DNA of 12,602 nucleotides from an uncultured Clostridia bacterium. GTDB lineage: Bacteria; Bacillota; Clostridia; Lachnospirales; CAMVHY01. The notes below the pieces were generated by a model, which saw only the letters and a list, made by a program, of their open reading frames with translations, was not told where the DNA came from and made no database searches. The DNA lies in NCBI GenBank assembly GCA_946415665.1, contig CAMKTI010000047.1, forward strand, positions 1-12,602. Reading direction: 5' to 3'. Below, in pieces: positions 5,773-12,282 of the stretch. Numbering within the stretch: the first letter of the stretch is position 1; the number at the start of each line of letters is the position of its first letter. The position numbers were made by a program, and so were the translations under genes.

Positions 5773-6231
5773 TTGCCAGATGAAAATCCAAAATCCAATA
5801 AAAAAAAGCATTCGGATAAACCGAAGAAACTTCTTACGAGAAGAGAGTTTAGGGATGCAAAAGAAAAACAAAAGCAATTGAGCGAATTTTTAAGTTTATT
5901 TGATAGTTTTATTGATGATATGAGTCGGTCGACATCTTTTGAAGATACTTATAATATTATTACAGATTTTGTAACCGCAAGTCGGCGTTCGTTTGGTAAA
6001 AGTGATAAACGAATAAATAGTATTACTGAACAACTTACAGATATTGCCGAAAATTCTAGGAAAGAAATGGATCAAATGTCAAAGGAAACAGTAAAATTGA
6101 TTCAAGAAACAATAAGACTTTATAATGCGGAGTTTCACAGTGATCTTGTTTTTGATGGGGATATTACAAAATGGCTTAAAAGAACTTTCCCTTTAATGCG
6201 TTTGTATGTAAAAAAAAATAAGTTACAATAA
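5773..6231 (+). CDS. Hypothetical hydrophilic helical protein
   Basis: A 152-residue protein I do not recognise. The N-terminal 30 residues are lysine-rich and probably disordered (KSNKKKHSDKPKK). Residues about 31-75 contain FLSLFDSFIDDMS. Residues about 81-118 look like an amphipathic helix or coiled coil (INSITEQLTDIAENSRKEM). A basic end (LMRLYVKKNK) closes it. No signal peptide or membrane helix is visible. Translation starts at TTG 5773, since no in-frame ATG is suitably placed; the Shine-Dalgarno is the G7 run 7 nt upstream. It is the first gene of a three-gene plus-strand unit ending in ribosomal protein L31, 21 bp before the next gene. The regular codon periodicity and unit structure make it a real gene. 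Confidence 0.8.
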   Translation: MPDENPKSNKKKHSDKPKKLLTRREFRDAKEKQKQLSEFLSLFDSFIDDMSRSTSFEDTYNIITDFVTASRRSFGKSDKRINSITEQLTDIAENSRKEMDQMSKETVKLIQETIRLYNAEFHSDLVFDGDITKWLKRTFPLMRLYVKKNKLQ

Positions 6232-6252
6232 AATCATAGGAGGATAATTAAC

Positions 6253-6711
6253 GTGGCTAAAAAAGATGCTATTAGTGTTATTGATGCAAACATCGAAAAA
6301 ATTGCATCAATCGAAGGAAAAAGAAAGTTGCAAAATATTAATTTAAAAGATGAAGCTTTATCAAAAACAGAGTCGAATATTGACAATATAGAAAGTGATA
6401 ATAACCAATTAGAAAAAACAATAAAAGAAAACGGCGGGTTATTAAATTCCATGAGGAGACTTTTAGGGGAAATGAAAGAATTTTGGTTTCGTTCTGCAAA
6501 ACAAACGGAAGCACAAAACAATTCGTCTTTGTCCGGTAATAGTGTGAAATCGGTGAATAACCAACTAGTTAAGATTTCCATGTTAAGTCGTGATAAAGAT
6601 TTAGAGTCGGCAGAAAAGTTTGGTGGCAGTGTTTTAAATAAAGTTGGTTATGAAAAACAAGATATTATTGCCGTTGAAAATGAGGACAATACTGGTAAAG
6701 TATCAAGATAA
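6253..6711 (+). CDS. Hypothetical helical protein, second gene of the rpmE unit
   Basis: A 152-residue hydrophilic protein of no family I can name. The first half (about 1-75) is predicted helical and coiled-coil-like, rich in Asn, Glu, Lys and Asp (KTESNIDNIESDNNQLEKTI). A short central segment, LLNSMRRLLGEMKEFWFRSA, carries most of the hydrophobic and aromatic residues and may be an interaction helix. The rest is polar and Ser/Asn-rich. There are no cysteines and no membrane segment. The start is GTG 6253, preceded by AGGAGG at 9 nt, a strong site. It ends 21 bp before rpmE. The antisense frame at 6234-6581 is a shadow. Its equal length to the preceding protein appears to be coincidence; I see no clear homology between them. 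Confidence 0.8.
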   Translation: MAKKDAISVIDANIEKIASIEGKRKLQNINLKDEALSKTESNIDNIESDNNQLEKTIKENGGLLNSMRRLLGEMKEFWFRSAKQTEAQNNSSLSGNSVKSVNNQLVKISMLSRDKDLESAEKFGGSVLNKVGYEKQDIIAVENEDNTGKVSR

Positions 6712-6732
6712 ATTTTTAAGGAGTGGATTTTA

Positions 6733-6957
6733 GTGGCATCAGATACAATTGAGTTTTATAATAACGCTGTGGTGACGTGCAACAACTGCGGCAACACTTT
6801 CGTTACCGGTTCAACAAAAAAAGAAATAAAAGTTGATATTTGTTCGAAATGTCATCCGTTTTATACAGGTAGTGGAAAAGGCATTGTCGAAAAAAAAGGT
6901 CAAGTGGCAAAATTTAACGCCAAATATAATACTAATAACAACACAGCCGGAAACTAG
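6733..6957 (+). CDS. rpmE: Ribosomal protein L31, zinc-ribbon type, divergent N-terminus
   Basis: A 74-residue L31, a small protein of the large ribosomal subunit at the subunit bridge. The zinc-binding cysteine pairs are both present: C16-N-N-C19 and C37-S-K-C40. The core DICSKCHPFYTG is diagnostic, and the tail matches the family pattern xVxxFNxKY (QVAKFNAKYN). Two departures: the usual N-terminal (M)KxxIHPxY is replaced by TIEFYNNA, and the first Cys pair is CxxC where most zinc-type L31 proteins have CxC. The start is GTG 6733, with AAGGAG upstream. It is the last gene of the unit before a strong terminator. The four cysteines imply zinc-responsive regulation is possible, but I see no Zur-type operator. 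Confidence 0.93.
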   Translation: MASDTIEFYNNAVVTCNNCGNTFVTGSTKKEIKVDICSKCHPFYTGSGKGIVEKKGQVAKFNAKYNTNNNTAGN

Positions 6958-6990
6958 TTTATTTTAACATTTAATATAAAAAAATGCAAA

Positions 6991-7017
6991 AAAACGGTGC
7001 TAATTAAGCACCGTTTT
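6991..7017. terminator. Bidirectional terminator between rpmE and mecA
   Basis: AAAACGGTGC (6991-7000) and GCACCGTTTT (7008-7017) form a perfect 10-bp stem with a 7-nt loop TAATTAA. There is a T-run after the stem on the plus strand and T-rich sequence after it on the minus strand, so it can stop both convergent transcripts. Confidence 0.92.
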
Positions 7018-7063
7018 CTTATACATATCATCACTAAAAATACGACAACATACCAAATAAAAA

Positions 7064-7711
7064 TTACAAATATTCTTTTAAAATATCGACCGCGTTGTCA
7101 GATATTAACAACTCCCCGTGTTCAAACAAATATGCATACGAAATTGCACTAACAACATGTTTCTTTCCGTATTCGCCAACGATAATCTCCAAATCTCTAT
7201 CCGAAATTTCATCAAGACTACTATTATTTTTCAGAATTAAAAAATAGTGTCTTTTCAATTTAACTAACGAACTCTCGCCTGTGAATCTCCCGAACATTTT
7301 TTTTGCCACAATCGCAACATCATCCATCTTATTAAACTCAAAAATCGAAACCAAATTATCATCCGCAGATTTTTTAAGTCCACTTTTTACAAAATTTGGC
7401 TTTGTCTTGTGAAAAAATTTTTTTTCCGGATTATCCATTACACCGCCGGCATTTTCTTTATCTTTATCATCTATCTTTGTAATTAAAATTACAATCGCCT
7501 CAAGCGACAATGGAATCGCCTCGACCATCAACTGCGAATCTTCAGCATAAAAATCACACTCATCACACGCAATATCCATCATCTCTTTGAATAACTCGCG
7601 TGTTTTTTCTGTACCAAATGCTAATTCTGTCATTTTTATATTTCGCTCTTTTAAATCGTCTATGGTCAACAAAATTTTTAACCTTTTATCACTAATTTTT
7701 TCGATTTTCAT
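7064..7711 (-). CDS. mecA: MecA-type ClpC adaptor protein
   Basis: A 215-residue MecA family protein, which delivers substrates to the ClpC unfoldase and helps assemble its hexamer. The N-terminal substrate-binding domain (1-80) opens MKIEKISDKRLKILL and contains ELFKEMMDIACDECDF. A polar linker (about 81-120) leads to the C-terminal ClpC-binding domain (about 125-215; FGRFTGESSLVKLKRHYFLIL). Length matches the family. I start at ATG 7711, with GGAGG 8 nt upstream. An in-frame TTG at 7726 overlaps the Shine-Dalgarno and is rejected. It has its own promoter (7744-7772) and shares the bidirectional terminator with rpmE, so it is probably monocistronic, though readthrough from rnhA is possible because no terminator separates them. 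Confidence 0.92.
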   Translation of the reverse strand: MKIEKISDKRLKILLTIDDLKERNIKMTELAFGTEKTRELFKEMMDIACDECDFYAEDSQLMVEAIPLSLEAIVILITKIDDKDKENAGGVMDNPEKKFFHKTKPNFVKSGLKKSADDNLVSIFEFNKMDDVAIVAKKMFGRFTGESSLVKLKRHYFLILKNNSSLDEISDRDLEIIVGEYGKKHVVSAISYAYLFEHGELLISDNAVDILKEYL

Positions 7712-7743
7712 TTTTGCCACCTCCAAAAAATATTTATATATAA

Positions 7744-7772
7744 ATTATATATCAAAATAAATCAAAAGTAAA
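7744..7772 (-). promoter_or_regulatory. mecA promoter
   Basis: On the minus strand TTTACT (7767-7772) and a perfect TATAAT (7744-7749) are 17 bp apart, about 35 bp upstream of the mecA start. Confidence 0.7.
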
Positions 7773-7807
7773 TACCAATTTCTAAAAAACAAATTCAAAA
7801 TATAAAC

Positions 7808-8278
7808 CTAAAATTTATTTTCATAATTTTCGTCTATTTCTAGATTTCCGGAATCTATTGCCTGACGCGCTAAATAATCACAACGTTCATTTTCACAATT
7901 ATTATTATGCCCCTTCACCCAGACAAAATTTATTTTATGCTTTTCCATTAATTTTAACAACCTAATCCATAAATCTACATTTAAAACATCTGGCGCGCCT
8001 TTTCTATGCCAATTATTTTCTTGCCATTTATAAATCCATTTTTTATTTATTGCATCCGTTACATATTTCGAATCCGAATATAAATCAACTTCACAATCCT
8101 CTTTTAAAAATTCAAGAGCTTTAATCACGGCTAAAATTTCCATTCTATTATTCGTAGTTTTTCTGAACCCGCATGCAATTTCATTCCGAATATCTTTATC
8201 AATAATAACAATTCCTAATCCACCCGGTCCAGGATTTCCTGAACATGCTCCGTCCGTATAAATTTTAATTTTTTTCAT
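7808..8278 (-). CDS. rnhA: Ribonuclease HI
   Basis: A 156-residue RNase HI, which cleaves the RNA strand of RNA-DNA hybrids such as R-loops and replication primers. All active-site residues are in place: Asp9 (YTDGACSGNPGPGG), Glu47 (NNRMEIL), Asp69 (YSDSKYV), His124 (VKGHNNN) and Asp134 (NERCDYLA). The basic-handle region KWQENNWHRKG is present. I take ATG 8278 because the homologous N-terminus begins MKKIKIYTDG and AGGA lies 6 nt upstream. An in-frame frame reaching 8323 would add 15 non-homologous residues inside ftsY. The start overlaps the 3' end of ftsY by 14 bp, indicating coupling. It is the last gene of the sua5 operon. Confidence 0.95.
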   Translation of the reverse strand: MKKIKIYTDGACSGNPGPGGLGIVIIDKDIRNEIACGFRKTTNNRMEILAVIKALEFLKEDCEVDLYSDSKYVTDAINKKWIYKWQENNWHRKGAPDVLNVDLWIRLLKLMEKHKINFVWVKGHNNNCENERCDYLARQAIDSGNLEIDENYENKF

Positions 8279-9236
8279 TATTTTCCTCGTCTTCATCATT
8301 TCCGTTCTGCTCAAGACTATCATTTAAATCAAACAAAGCCAAAGCAAAATTTTCATAATCAAACTCTTGGATATCTTCAATTTTTTCCCCGACACCAACA
8401 AAACGAACCGGAATTTTCAAATCTTTAACAATCGGAATTACCATTCCCCCTTTTGCACTGCTATCTAACTTAGTCAAAACTATTCCCGTTAAATCACAGG
8501 CCTCATTAAATAATTTCGCCTGCTGAATTGCATTTTGTCCCATCGTCGCATCAATCGAAATAAATACTTCAAGCTGTGCTTCACTAAATTCTTGCCTAAT
8601 AATCTTAAATATTTTTTTTAACTCATTCATCAAATTAACCTTATTTTGCAAACGTCCCGCAGTATCACAAATTAAAACATCCGTTTTTTTTGCTTTTGCA
8701 GACTTTATCGCGTCAAAAATTACTGCGCCTGGATCCGAATTTTCTGCACGCTTAATTATTGGCACATCTATTCTTTCAGCCCAAATTACTAACTGATCTA
8801 TCGCGGCGGCTCTAAAAGTATCAGCCGCAACCAACATTACACTTTTTCCCTGTTTTTTAAAAAAATTTCCAAGTTTCCCTATCGATGTTGTTTTCCCTGC
8901 TCCGTTCACTCCAACCATTAAAATTATCGTCGGCGATTTAATATCAAATTTTGCCTCTTCCTCGTGATTTTTAAATATATTTATGATCTCGTCAACAAAA
9001 ATATCTTTTAATTCGCCAACATCCGAACATTTTTTTTCCCGACATGTCTTTTTTATTTTTTCTATAATTTCCATCGAAGTCCCAGCACCAACATCGCTCA
9101 TAATTAAAATTTCTTCAAGTCTATCAAATAACTCATCATCAATTTTTTTATACTTACCAAATAAATCATCCAGCTTATTTAAAAAATTTTCTCGCGTTTT
9201 TTTTAATCCCAAAAAAATTTTTTCAAAAAAAGCCAT
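8265..9236 (-). CDS. ftsY: Signal recognition particle receptor FtsY
   Basis: A 323-residue SRP receptor GTPase that docks ribosome-SRP complexes at the membrane. The helical N domain (about 1-95) starts MAFFEKIFLGLKKTRENF, probably the amphipathic membrane-contact helix; the long acidic A domain of enterobacterial FtsY is absent. The G domain shows GVNGAGKTT (109-117), DTFRAAA (139-145), DTAGR (191-195), TKLD (255-258) and GVGEKIEDIQEF near the end. The last 20 residues are an unusual acidic tail rich in Asn, Glu and Asp (QNGNDEDEENNEKN), part of which overlaps the start of rnhA. ATG 9236 follows AAGGTGGTGA. It lies between upp and rnhA rather than beside smc or ffh. Confidence 0.96.
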   Translation of the reverse strand: MAFFEKIFLGLKKTRENFLNKLDDLFGKYKKIDDELFDRLEEILIMSDVGAGTSMEIIEKIKKTCREKKCSDVGELKDIFVDEIINIFKNHEEEAKFDIKSPTIILMVGVNGAGKTTSIGKLGNFFKKQGKSVMLVAADTFRAAAIDQLVIWAERIDVPIIKRAENSDPGAVIFDAIKSAKAKKTDVLICDTAGRLQNKVNLMNELKKIFKIIRQEFSEAQLEVFISIDATMGQNAIQQAKLFNEACDLTGIVLTKLDSSAKGGMVIPIVKDLKIPVRFVGVGEKIEDIQEFDYENFALALFDLNDSLEQNGNDEDEENNEKN

Positions 9237-9273
9237 TTTAAATCACCACCTTAAAATTTTTATAATTCAATTT

Positions 9274-9909
9274 TCATTTCGTGCCAAATAATCTATCGCC
9301 TGCATCCCCAAGCCCCGGAACTATATAACCGTGATCATTTAATTTTTTATCTATCGACGTCGTATAAATTTTTACATCCGGATATTCAAGATTTATCTTT
9401 TTTATTCCATCTGGTGCCGCTATTAAACATAAAAACGTAATATCCTTTGCTCCACGCGATTTTAAAAATTTTATTGCCGCCGCAGCGCTTCCGCCTGTCG
9501 CTAACATCGGATCCAACAAAAATATTTTTCTCTCAGCAATATCATTAGGCAATTTACAGTAATATTCCACCGGCGTCAAAGTCTCTGGATCACGATATAA
9601 TCCAACATGTCCAACTTTTACATTTGGAGCCATCTGCAAAATTCCGTTTTCCATTCCAATTGCTGCTCTCAAAATAGAAACAATTGCAATTTCATCCCTA
9701 ATAGTCTTGCCGACAGTATCACAAATCGGTGTCGTAATATTTTTATCTTTTAATTTTAAATTTCTCGATGCTTCATAAAAAATTAATATGGCTAACTCCG
9801 CAACAATTTCTCTAAATTGCTTATCTTTTGTATTAATATCTCTGATAAGCGAAATTTTATTTTGCACCAACGGATGGTCAAGAACAAAAACATTATCATA
9901 ACTTGACAT
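9274..9909 (-). CDS. upp: Uracil phosphoribosyltransferase
   Basis: A 211-residue enzyme converting uracil and PRPP to UMP in pyrimidine salvage. The PRPP-binding loop LLDPMLATGGSA lies at 131-142, and the uracil-binding C-terminal motif GDAGDR at 201-206. The N-terminal core begins NVFVLDHPLVQNKISLIRD as usual. Length is close to the family norm of about 209. ATG 9909 has AGGAG 7 nt upstream. The frame extends to 9930 but the extra residues (MNKRRFF) precede the Shine-Dalgarno and overlap rpiB. It follows the rpiB stop by 13 bp in the housekeeping operon. The rpiB-upp pairing is common in Firmicutes. Confidence 0.96.
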   Translation of the reverse strand: MSSYDNVFVLDHPLVQNKISLIRDINTKDKQFREIVAELAILIFYEASRNLKLKDKNITTPICDTVGKTIRDEIAIVSILRAAIGMENGILQMAPNVKVGHVGLYRDPETLTPVEYYCKLPNDIAERKIFLLDPMLATGGSAAAAIKFLKSRGAKDITFLCLIAAPDGIKKINLEYPDVKIYTTSIDKKLNDHGYIVPGLGDAGDRLFGTK

Positions 9910-9922
9910 AAAAAATCTCCTT

Positions 9923-10399
9923 TTATTCACTTTTTTTATTTTCCAACTTTTTTATCTTATCAATGCGTTTAACATGTCTCAATTCATCAGAAAAATTCGT
10001 TTGCAAAAAAGTTTTTAATACATCTAATGCCAAATCTTTGCCAATTACGCCTGCTCCAACTGCTAAAACGTTTGCATTATTATGCTCTCGCGACATTCTT
10101 GCCACAAAACTATTATTACATAAAGCAGCGCGAATTCCATTAAATTTATTCGCACAAATAGAAATACCAATTCCAGTATTACATATTAAAACTCCAAATT
10201 TGCTTTTATTATTAATAATCGACTCGCAAACCAACTTTGCATAATCAGGATAATCACATGAATTTTTATCATAAGTTCCATAATCTTTATAAATAAAATT
10301 ATGCTGCTCCAAATATTTTATAATTATATTTTTTAAATCAAATCCTGCATGGTCACAACCTATAGCAATAATTTTAAAATCCTCCCCGTACACATTCAA
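9923..10399 (-). CDS. rpiB: Ribose-5-phosphate isomerase B (start uncertain)
   Basis: An RpiB/LacAB family sugar-phosphate isomerase interconverting ribose 5-phosphate and ribulose 5-phosphate. Signatures are IAIGCDHAGFDLKN, DYGTYDKNSCDYPDYA, and ICNTGIGISICANKFNGIRAALC (shown in parts), which holds the catalytic cysteine, then SREHNNANVLAVGAGVIG. The start is the problem. ATG 10399 gives nine extra residues (MNVYGEDFK) and has no Shine-Dalgarno. A strong GGGGAGG lies inside that extension, overlapping the end of ywlE, and the base 8 nt after it opens ATT at 10372, exactly where homologues begin. Either ATG 10399 (or GTG 10393) with poor signals is used, or the gene uses AUU. Family assignment is secure; coordinates given use the conventional codon. 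Confidence 0.92.
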   Translation of the reverse strand: MNVYGEDFKIIAIGCDHAGFDLKNIIIKYLEQHNFIYKDYGTYDKNSCDYPDYAKLVCESIINNKSKFGVLICNTGIGISICANKFNGIRAALCNNSFVARMSREHNNANVLAVGAGVIGKDLALDVLKTFLQTNFSDELRHVKRIDKIKKLENKKSE

Positions 10400-10874
10400 T
10401 ATTCGTTATTCTTTTTACCATCAAAATTAATAATTTATAAATCTCCAATGCACAATATCTATAAATATCAACATTTTTTCCAAATGGATCGATTACATCA
10501 TATCTTGTACTACCAACAAAATCTCCAAGAATAAAAATTTTATCTCTTTGGTCAGGAAAATTATTTAATAAAAAAGATTTATGTTCGTAAGCCATAGCAA
10601 AAATAAAATCACTGTCATAAATCATATCTAAATTTACCAATCTTGACCGATGCCTTGACATTTCTCTTTCCAATTCACTGCCTAATAAATGCAAATTAGT
10701 TAAAGCCGTTATTGCACCGCTGGACATTGGTTCTTCTTCTATAACCATTGTTCCAGCTGAACTTATGTTTGCATGTAAATCTTGTTGCATAAAAATACTT
10801 TTGGTCAAAAATTCAGCTATTGGACTTCGACAAGTATTACCCGTGCAAACAAATATTATTTTTAACAAACACAT
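10374..10874 (-). CDS. ywlE: Protein arginine phosphatase YwlE, low-molecular-weight PTP family
   Basis: A 166-residue LMW phosphatase. The P-loop CTGNTCRS starts at Cys10, the nucleophile, with Arg16 binding phosphate. The general acid is Asp129 in the VIDPFGK loop. Thr14 is the residue that in Bacillus YwlE selects phospho-arginine over phospho-tyrosine (tyrosine phosphatases usually have Ile), so arginine-phosphate hydrolysis is the best call. ATG 10874 overlaps the sua5 stop (TGATG). AAGGG lies only about 4 nt upstream, so TTG 10868, giving MLKIIFVCTGN, is an alternative with better spacing. Its 3' end carries the rpiB Shine-Dalgarno. The sua5-ywlE-rpiB-upp order is conserved in many Firmicutes. 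Confidence 0.93.
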   Translation of the reverse strand: MCLLKIIFVCTGNTCRSPIAEFLTKSIFMQQDLHANISSAGTMVIEEEPMSSGAITALTNLHLLGSELEREMSRHRSRLVNLDMIYDSDFIFAMAYEHKSFLLNNFPDQRDKIFILGDFVGSTRYDVIDPFGKNVDIYRYCALEIYKLLILMVKRITNIECVRGGF

Positions 10875-11923
10875 CACACCCTTATTTTTTTATAAGCAGC
10901 CGATTTTAATAATCTGTTCATAATTGCTGAACCAAGTTCTTTTTCATCAACGCTTTCAGCATAAATAACATCTACTTGATTCAAATCAAATTCTCTCAAA
11001 CAATCAAATAAATTATTTGCTATTTCAAACAAATTATTTTTATCTCCCATCGACAATACAAGACAATTTTTATAAAACTCTTTTGTTTGGTTGAAAGCAA
11101 GAACTCCCGATTTTATTTTTTTTCCCTGATTATTAGACACCATTTTATTTATTTTATCAATAATTTTTCTTTCTCTGATATCCATATTTTTTTCATCAGA
11201 AAAAACAATAAAAACATCTGCTTCAGGAGAATAATGCTTATATTTCATTCCGGGAGCTTTTGGATGCTCATTACCAATAATTAAATTTTGATTCATAATC
11301 ACGTTAGGCAAAATTTTTTTAAGCATCTCAAAAGTTATTGCTCCTGGTCTTAAAATCACGGGATTTTTTTGCGTCATATCCACAATTGTCGACTCAATCC
11401 CAAAAGAAAATTTATCATCACACAAAATCATGTCAATTTTTCCATCTAAATCTTTTATTACATGTTTTGCGCGAGTACAACTTGGTTTTCCCGAAATATT
11501 TGCACTTGGAGCGGCAATAGGCACTTCCGAATATAAAATTAATTTTTGTGCAATCGGATTTGCTGGAAATCTCACAGCAACCGTATCAAGCCCTCCGGAA
11601 ATTTCATTGGGAACACAAGTTTTCTTTTTACAAATTATTGTCAATGGTCCCGGCCAAAAATTTTTTATGAGATTTTTAATCTCCGCATTAATATTTTTAA
11701 CAACCGAATATAAATCTTTTTTATTTGCAATATGAACTATCAAAGGATTATCCGATGGTCGTCCTTTTGCAGAATAAATTTTTTTTGCCGCCATCGAATT
11801 CAAAGCATTTGCTCCAAGTCCATACACAGTTTCTGTTGGAAATGCAACAAGCCCGCCCGATTTTATTATTTTACTTGCCGCCATGATAGAAATATCATCG
11901 GCGTTTGTAATTATGGTTTTCAC
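10874..11923 (-). CDS. ywlC: Threonylcarbamoyl-AMP synthase, Sua5/YwlC
   Basis: A 349-residue Sua5-type enzyme making threonylcarbamoyl-AMP from threonine, bicarbonate and ATP for the t6A modification of ANN-decoding tRNAs. The YrdC domain shows PTETVYGLG (29-37), SAKGRPSDNPL (51-61) and SANISGKPS. The C-terminal Sua5 domain begins after APGMKYKHYSPEA. Length fits the two-domain form (about 346 in Bacillus), not the short TsaC form. I start at GTG 11923, with GGTGAT upstream complementary to the distal part of the anti-Shine-Dalgarno. The open frame reaches 11986, but that extension is not homologous. It is the first gene of the operon. No strong promoter is visible upstream. Confidence 0.94.
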   Translation of the reverse strand: MKTIITNADDISIMAASKIIKSGGLVAFPTETVYGLGANALNSMAAKKIYSAKGRPSDNPLIVHIANKKDLYSVVKNINAEIKNLIKNFWPGPLTIICKKKTCVPNEISGGLDTVAVRFPANPIAQKLILYSEVPIAAPSANISGKPSCTRAKHVIKDLDGKIDMILCDDKFSFGIESTIVDMTQKNPVILRPGAITFEMLKKILPNVIMNQNLIIGNEHPKAPGMKYKHYSPEADVFIVFSDEKNMDIRERKIIDKINKMVSNNQGKKIKSGVLAFNQTKEFYKNCLVLSMGDKNNLFEIANNLFDCLREFDLNQVDVIYAESVDEKELGSAIMNRLLKSAAYKKIRV

Positions 11924-12105
11924 ACTCTCATCACCATTTAAATTAAAATTTAATTTCGATTTAATTCGACAAATACAAAATAACACAAAATAATTATCCT
12001 GTCTAAAAAACTAATAAACATTGTTATGTAATAAAAATTTGGCTTATTTTGGGAGACAATTTGTTTTCATAATTGATATTTCGATTCATAAATATTTTAT
12101 TTATC
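11924..12105. other. Intergenic region upstream of sua5
   Basis: About 180 bp of AT-rich sequence between the sua5 start and the first IS-end sequence. It must contain the promoter of the housekeeping operon, but I find only weak candidates. No hairpin, coding frame with ribosome binding site or RNA gene is apparent. Confidence 0.5.
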
Positions 12106-12123
12106 TAGATACTGTCTACATAA
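12106..12123 (+). repeat. IS-end-like sequence, first copy
   Basis: TAGATACTGTCTACATAA matches 12263-12280 at 17 of 18 bases, in the same orientation. The second copy directly borders the transposase remnant and looks like its terminal repeat. This copy therefore probably marks the end of another related element. Each is preceded by CTAG or TTAG, so insertion at a TA or YTAR target is possible. Confidence 0.6.
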
Positions 12124-12206
12124 CAAAAACAAGCAACAAGACAAGGAAAAAAATAATCTAAAAAAAACAATCTATAAAATAAGATACAATGGGGAGGAAT
12201 AAAAAA

Positions 12207-12251
12207 ATGAGCAAAAATAAAAATAAAGGAAAGAGTGTATTACAGATTTGA
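12207..12251 (+). pseudogene. Short orphan ORF with strong ribosome binding site
   Basis: ATG 12207 follows GGGGAGG (12191-12197) with 9 nt spacing and encodes MSKNKNKGKSVLQI before TGA at 12249. The next IS end begins 12 bp later. The strong start and immediate stop suggest the 5' end of a gene, perhaps the transposase of the element beginning at 12106, cut off by the second insertion. Removing one T from the TTT before the stop would extend the frame into the IS end. Too short to identify. Confidence 0.35.
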
Positions 12252-12282
12252 TATAAACGATTTAGATAGTGTCTACATAAAT

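Noticed and set aside
6234..6581. Antisense 115-residue frame opposite the second orphan gene
   Set aside because: It lacks a ribosome binding site, is wholly contained in a well-supported gene on the other strand, and looks like a shadow frame.
7712..7726. Upstream TTG start for mecA
   Set aside because: The codon overlaps the Shine-Dalgarno sequence that serves ATG 7711, and homologues begin at MKIEK.
11924..11986. N-terminal extension of Sua5 to 11986
   Set aside because: The extra residues do not resemble the family N-terminus and precede the GGTGAT ribosome binding site of GTG 11923.
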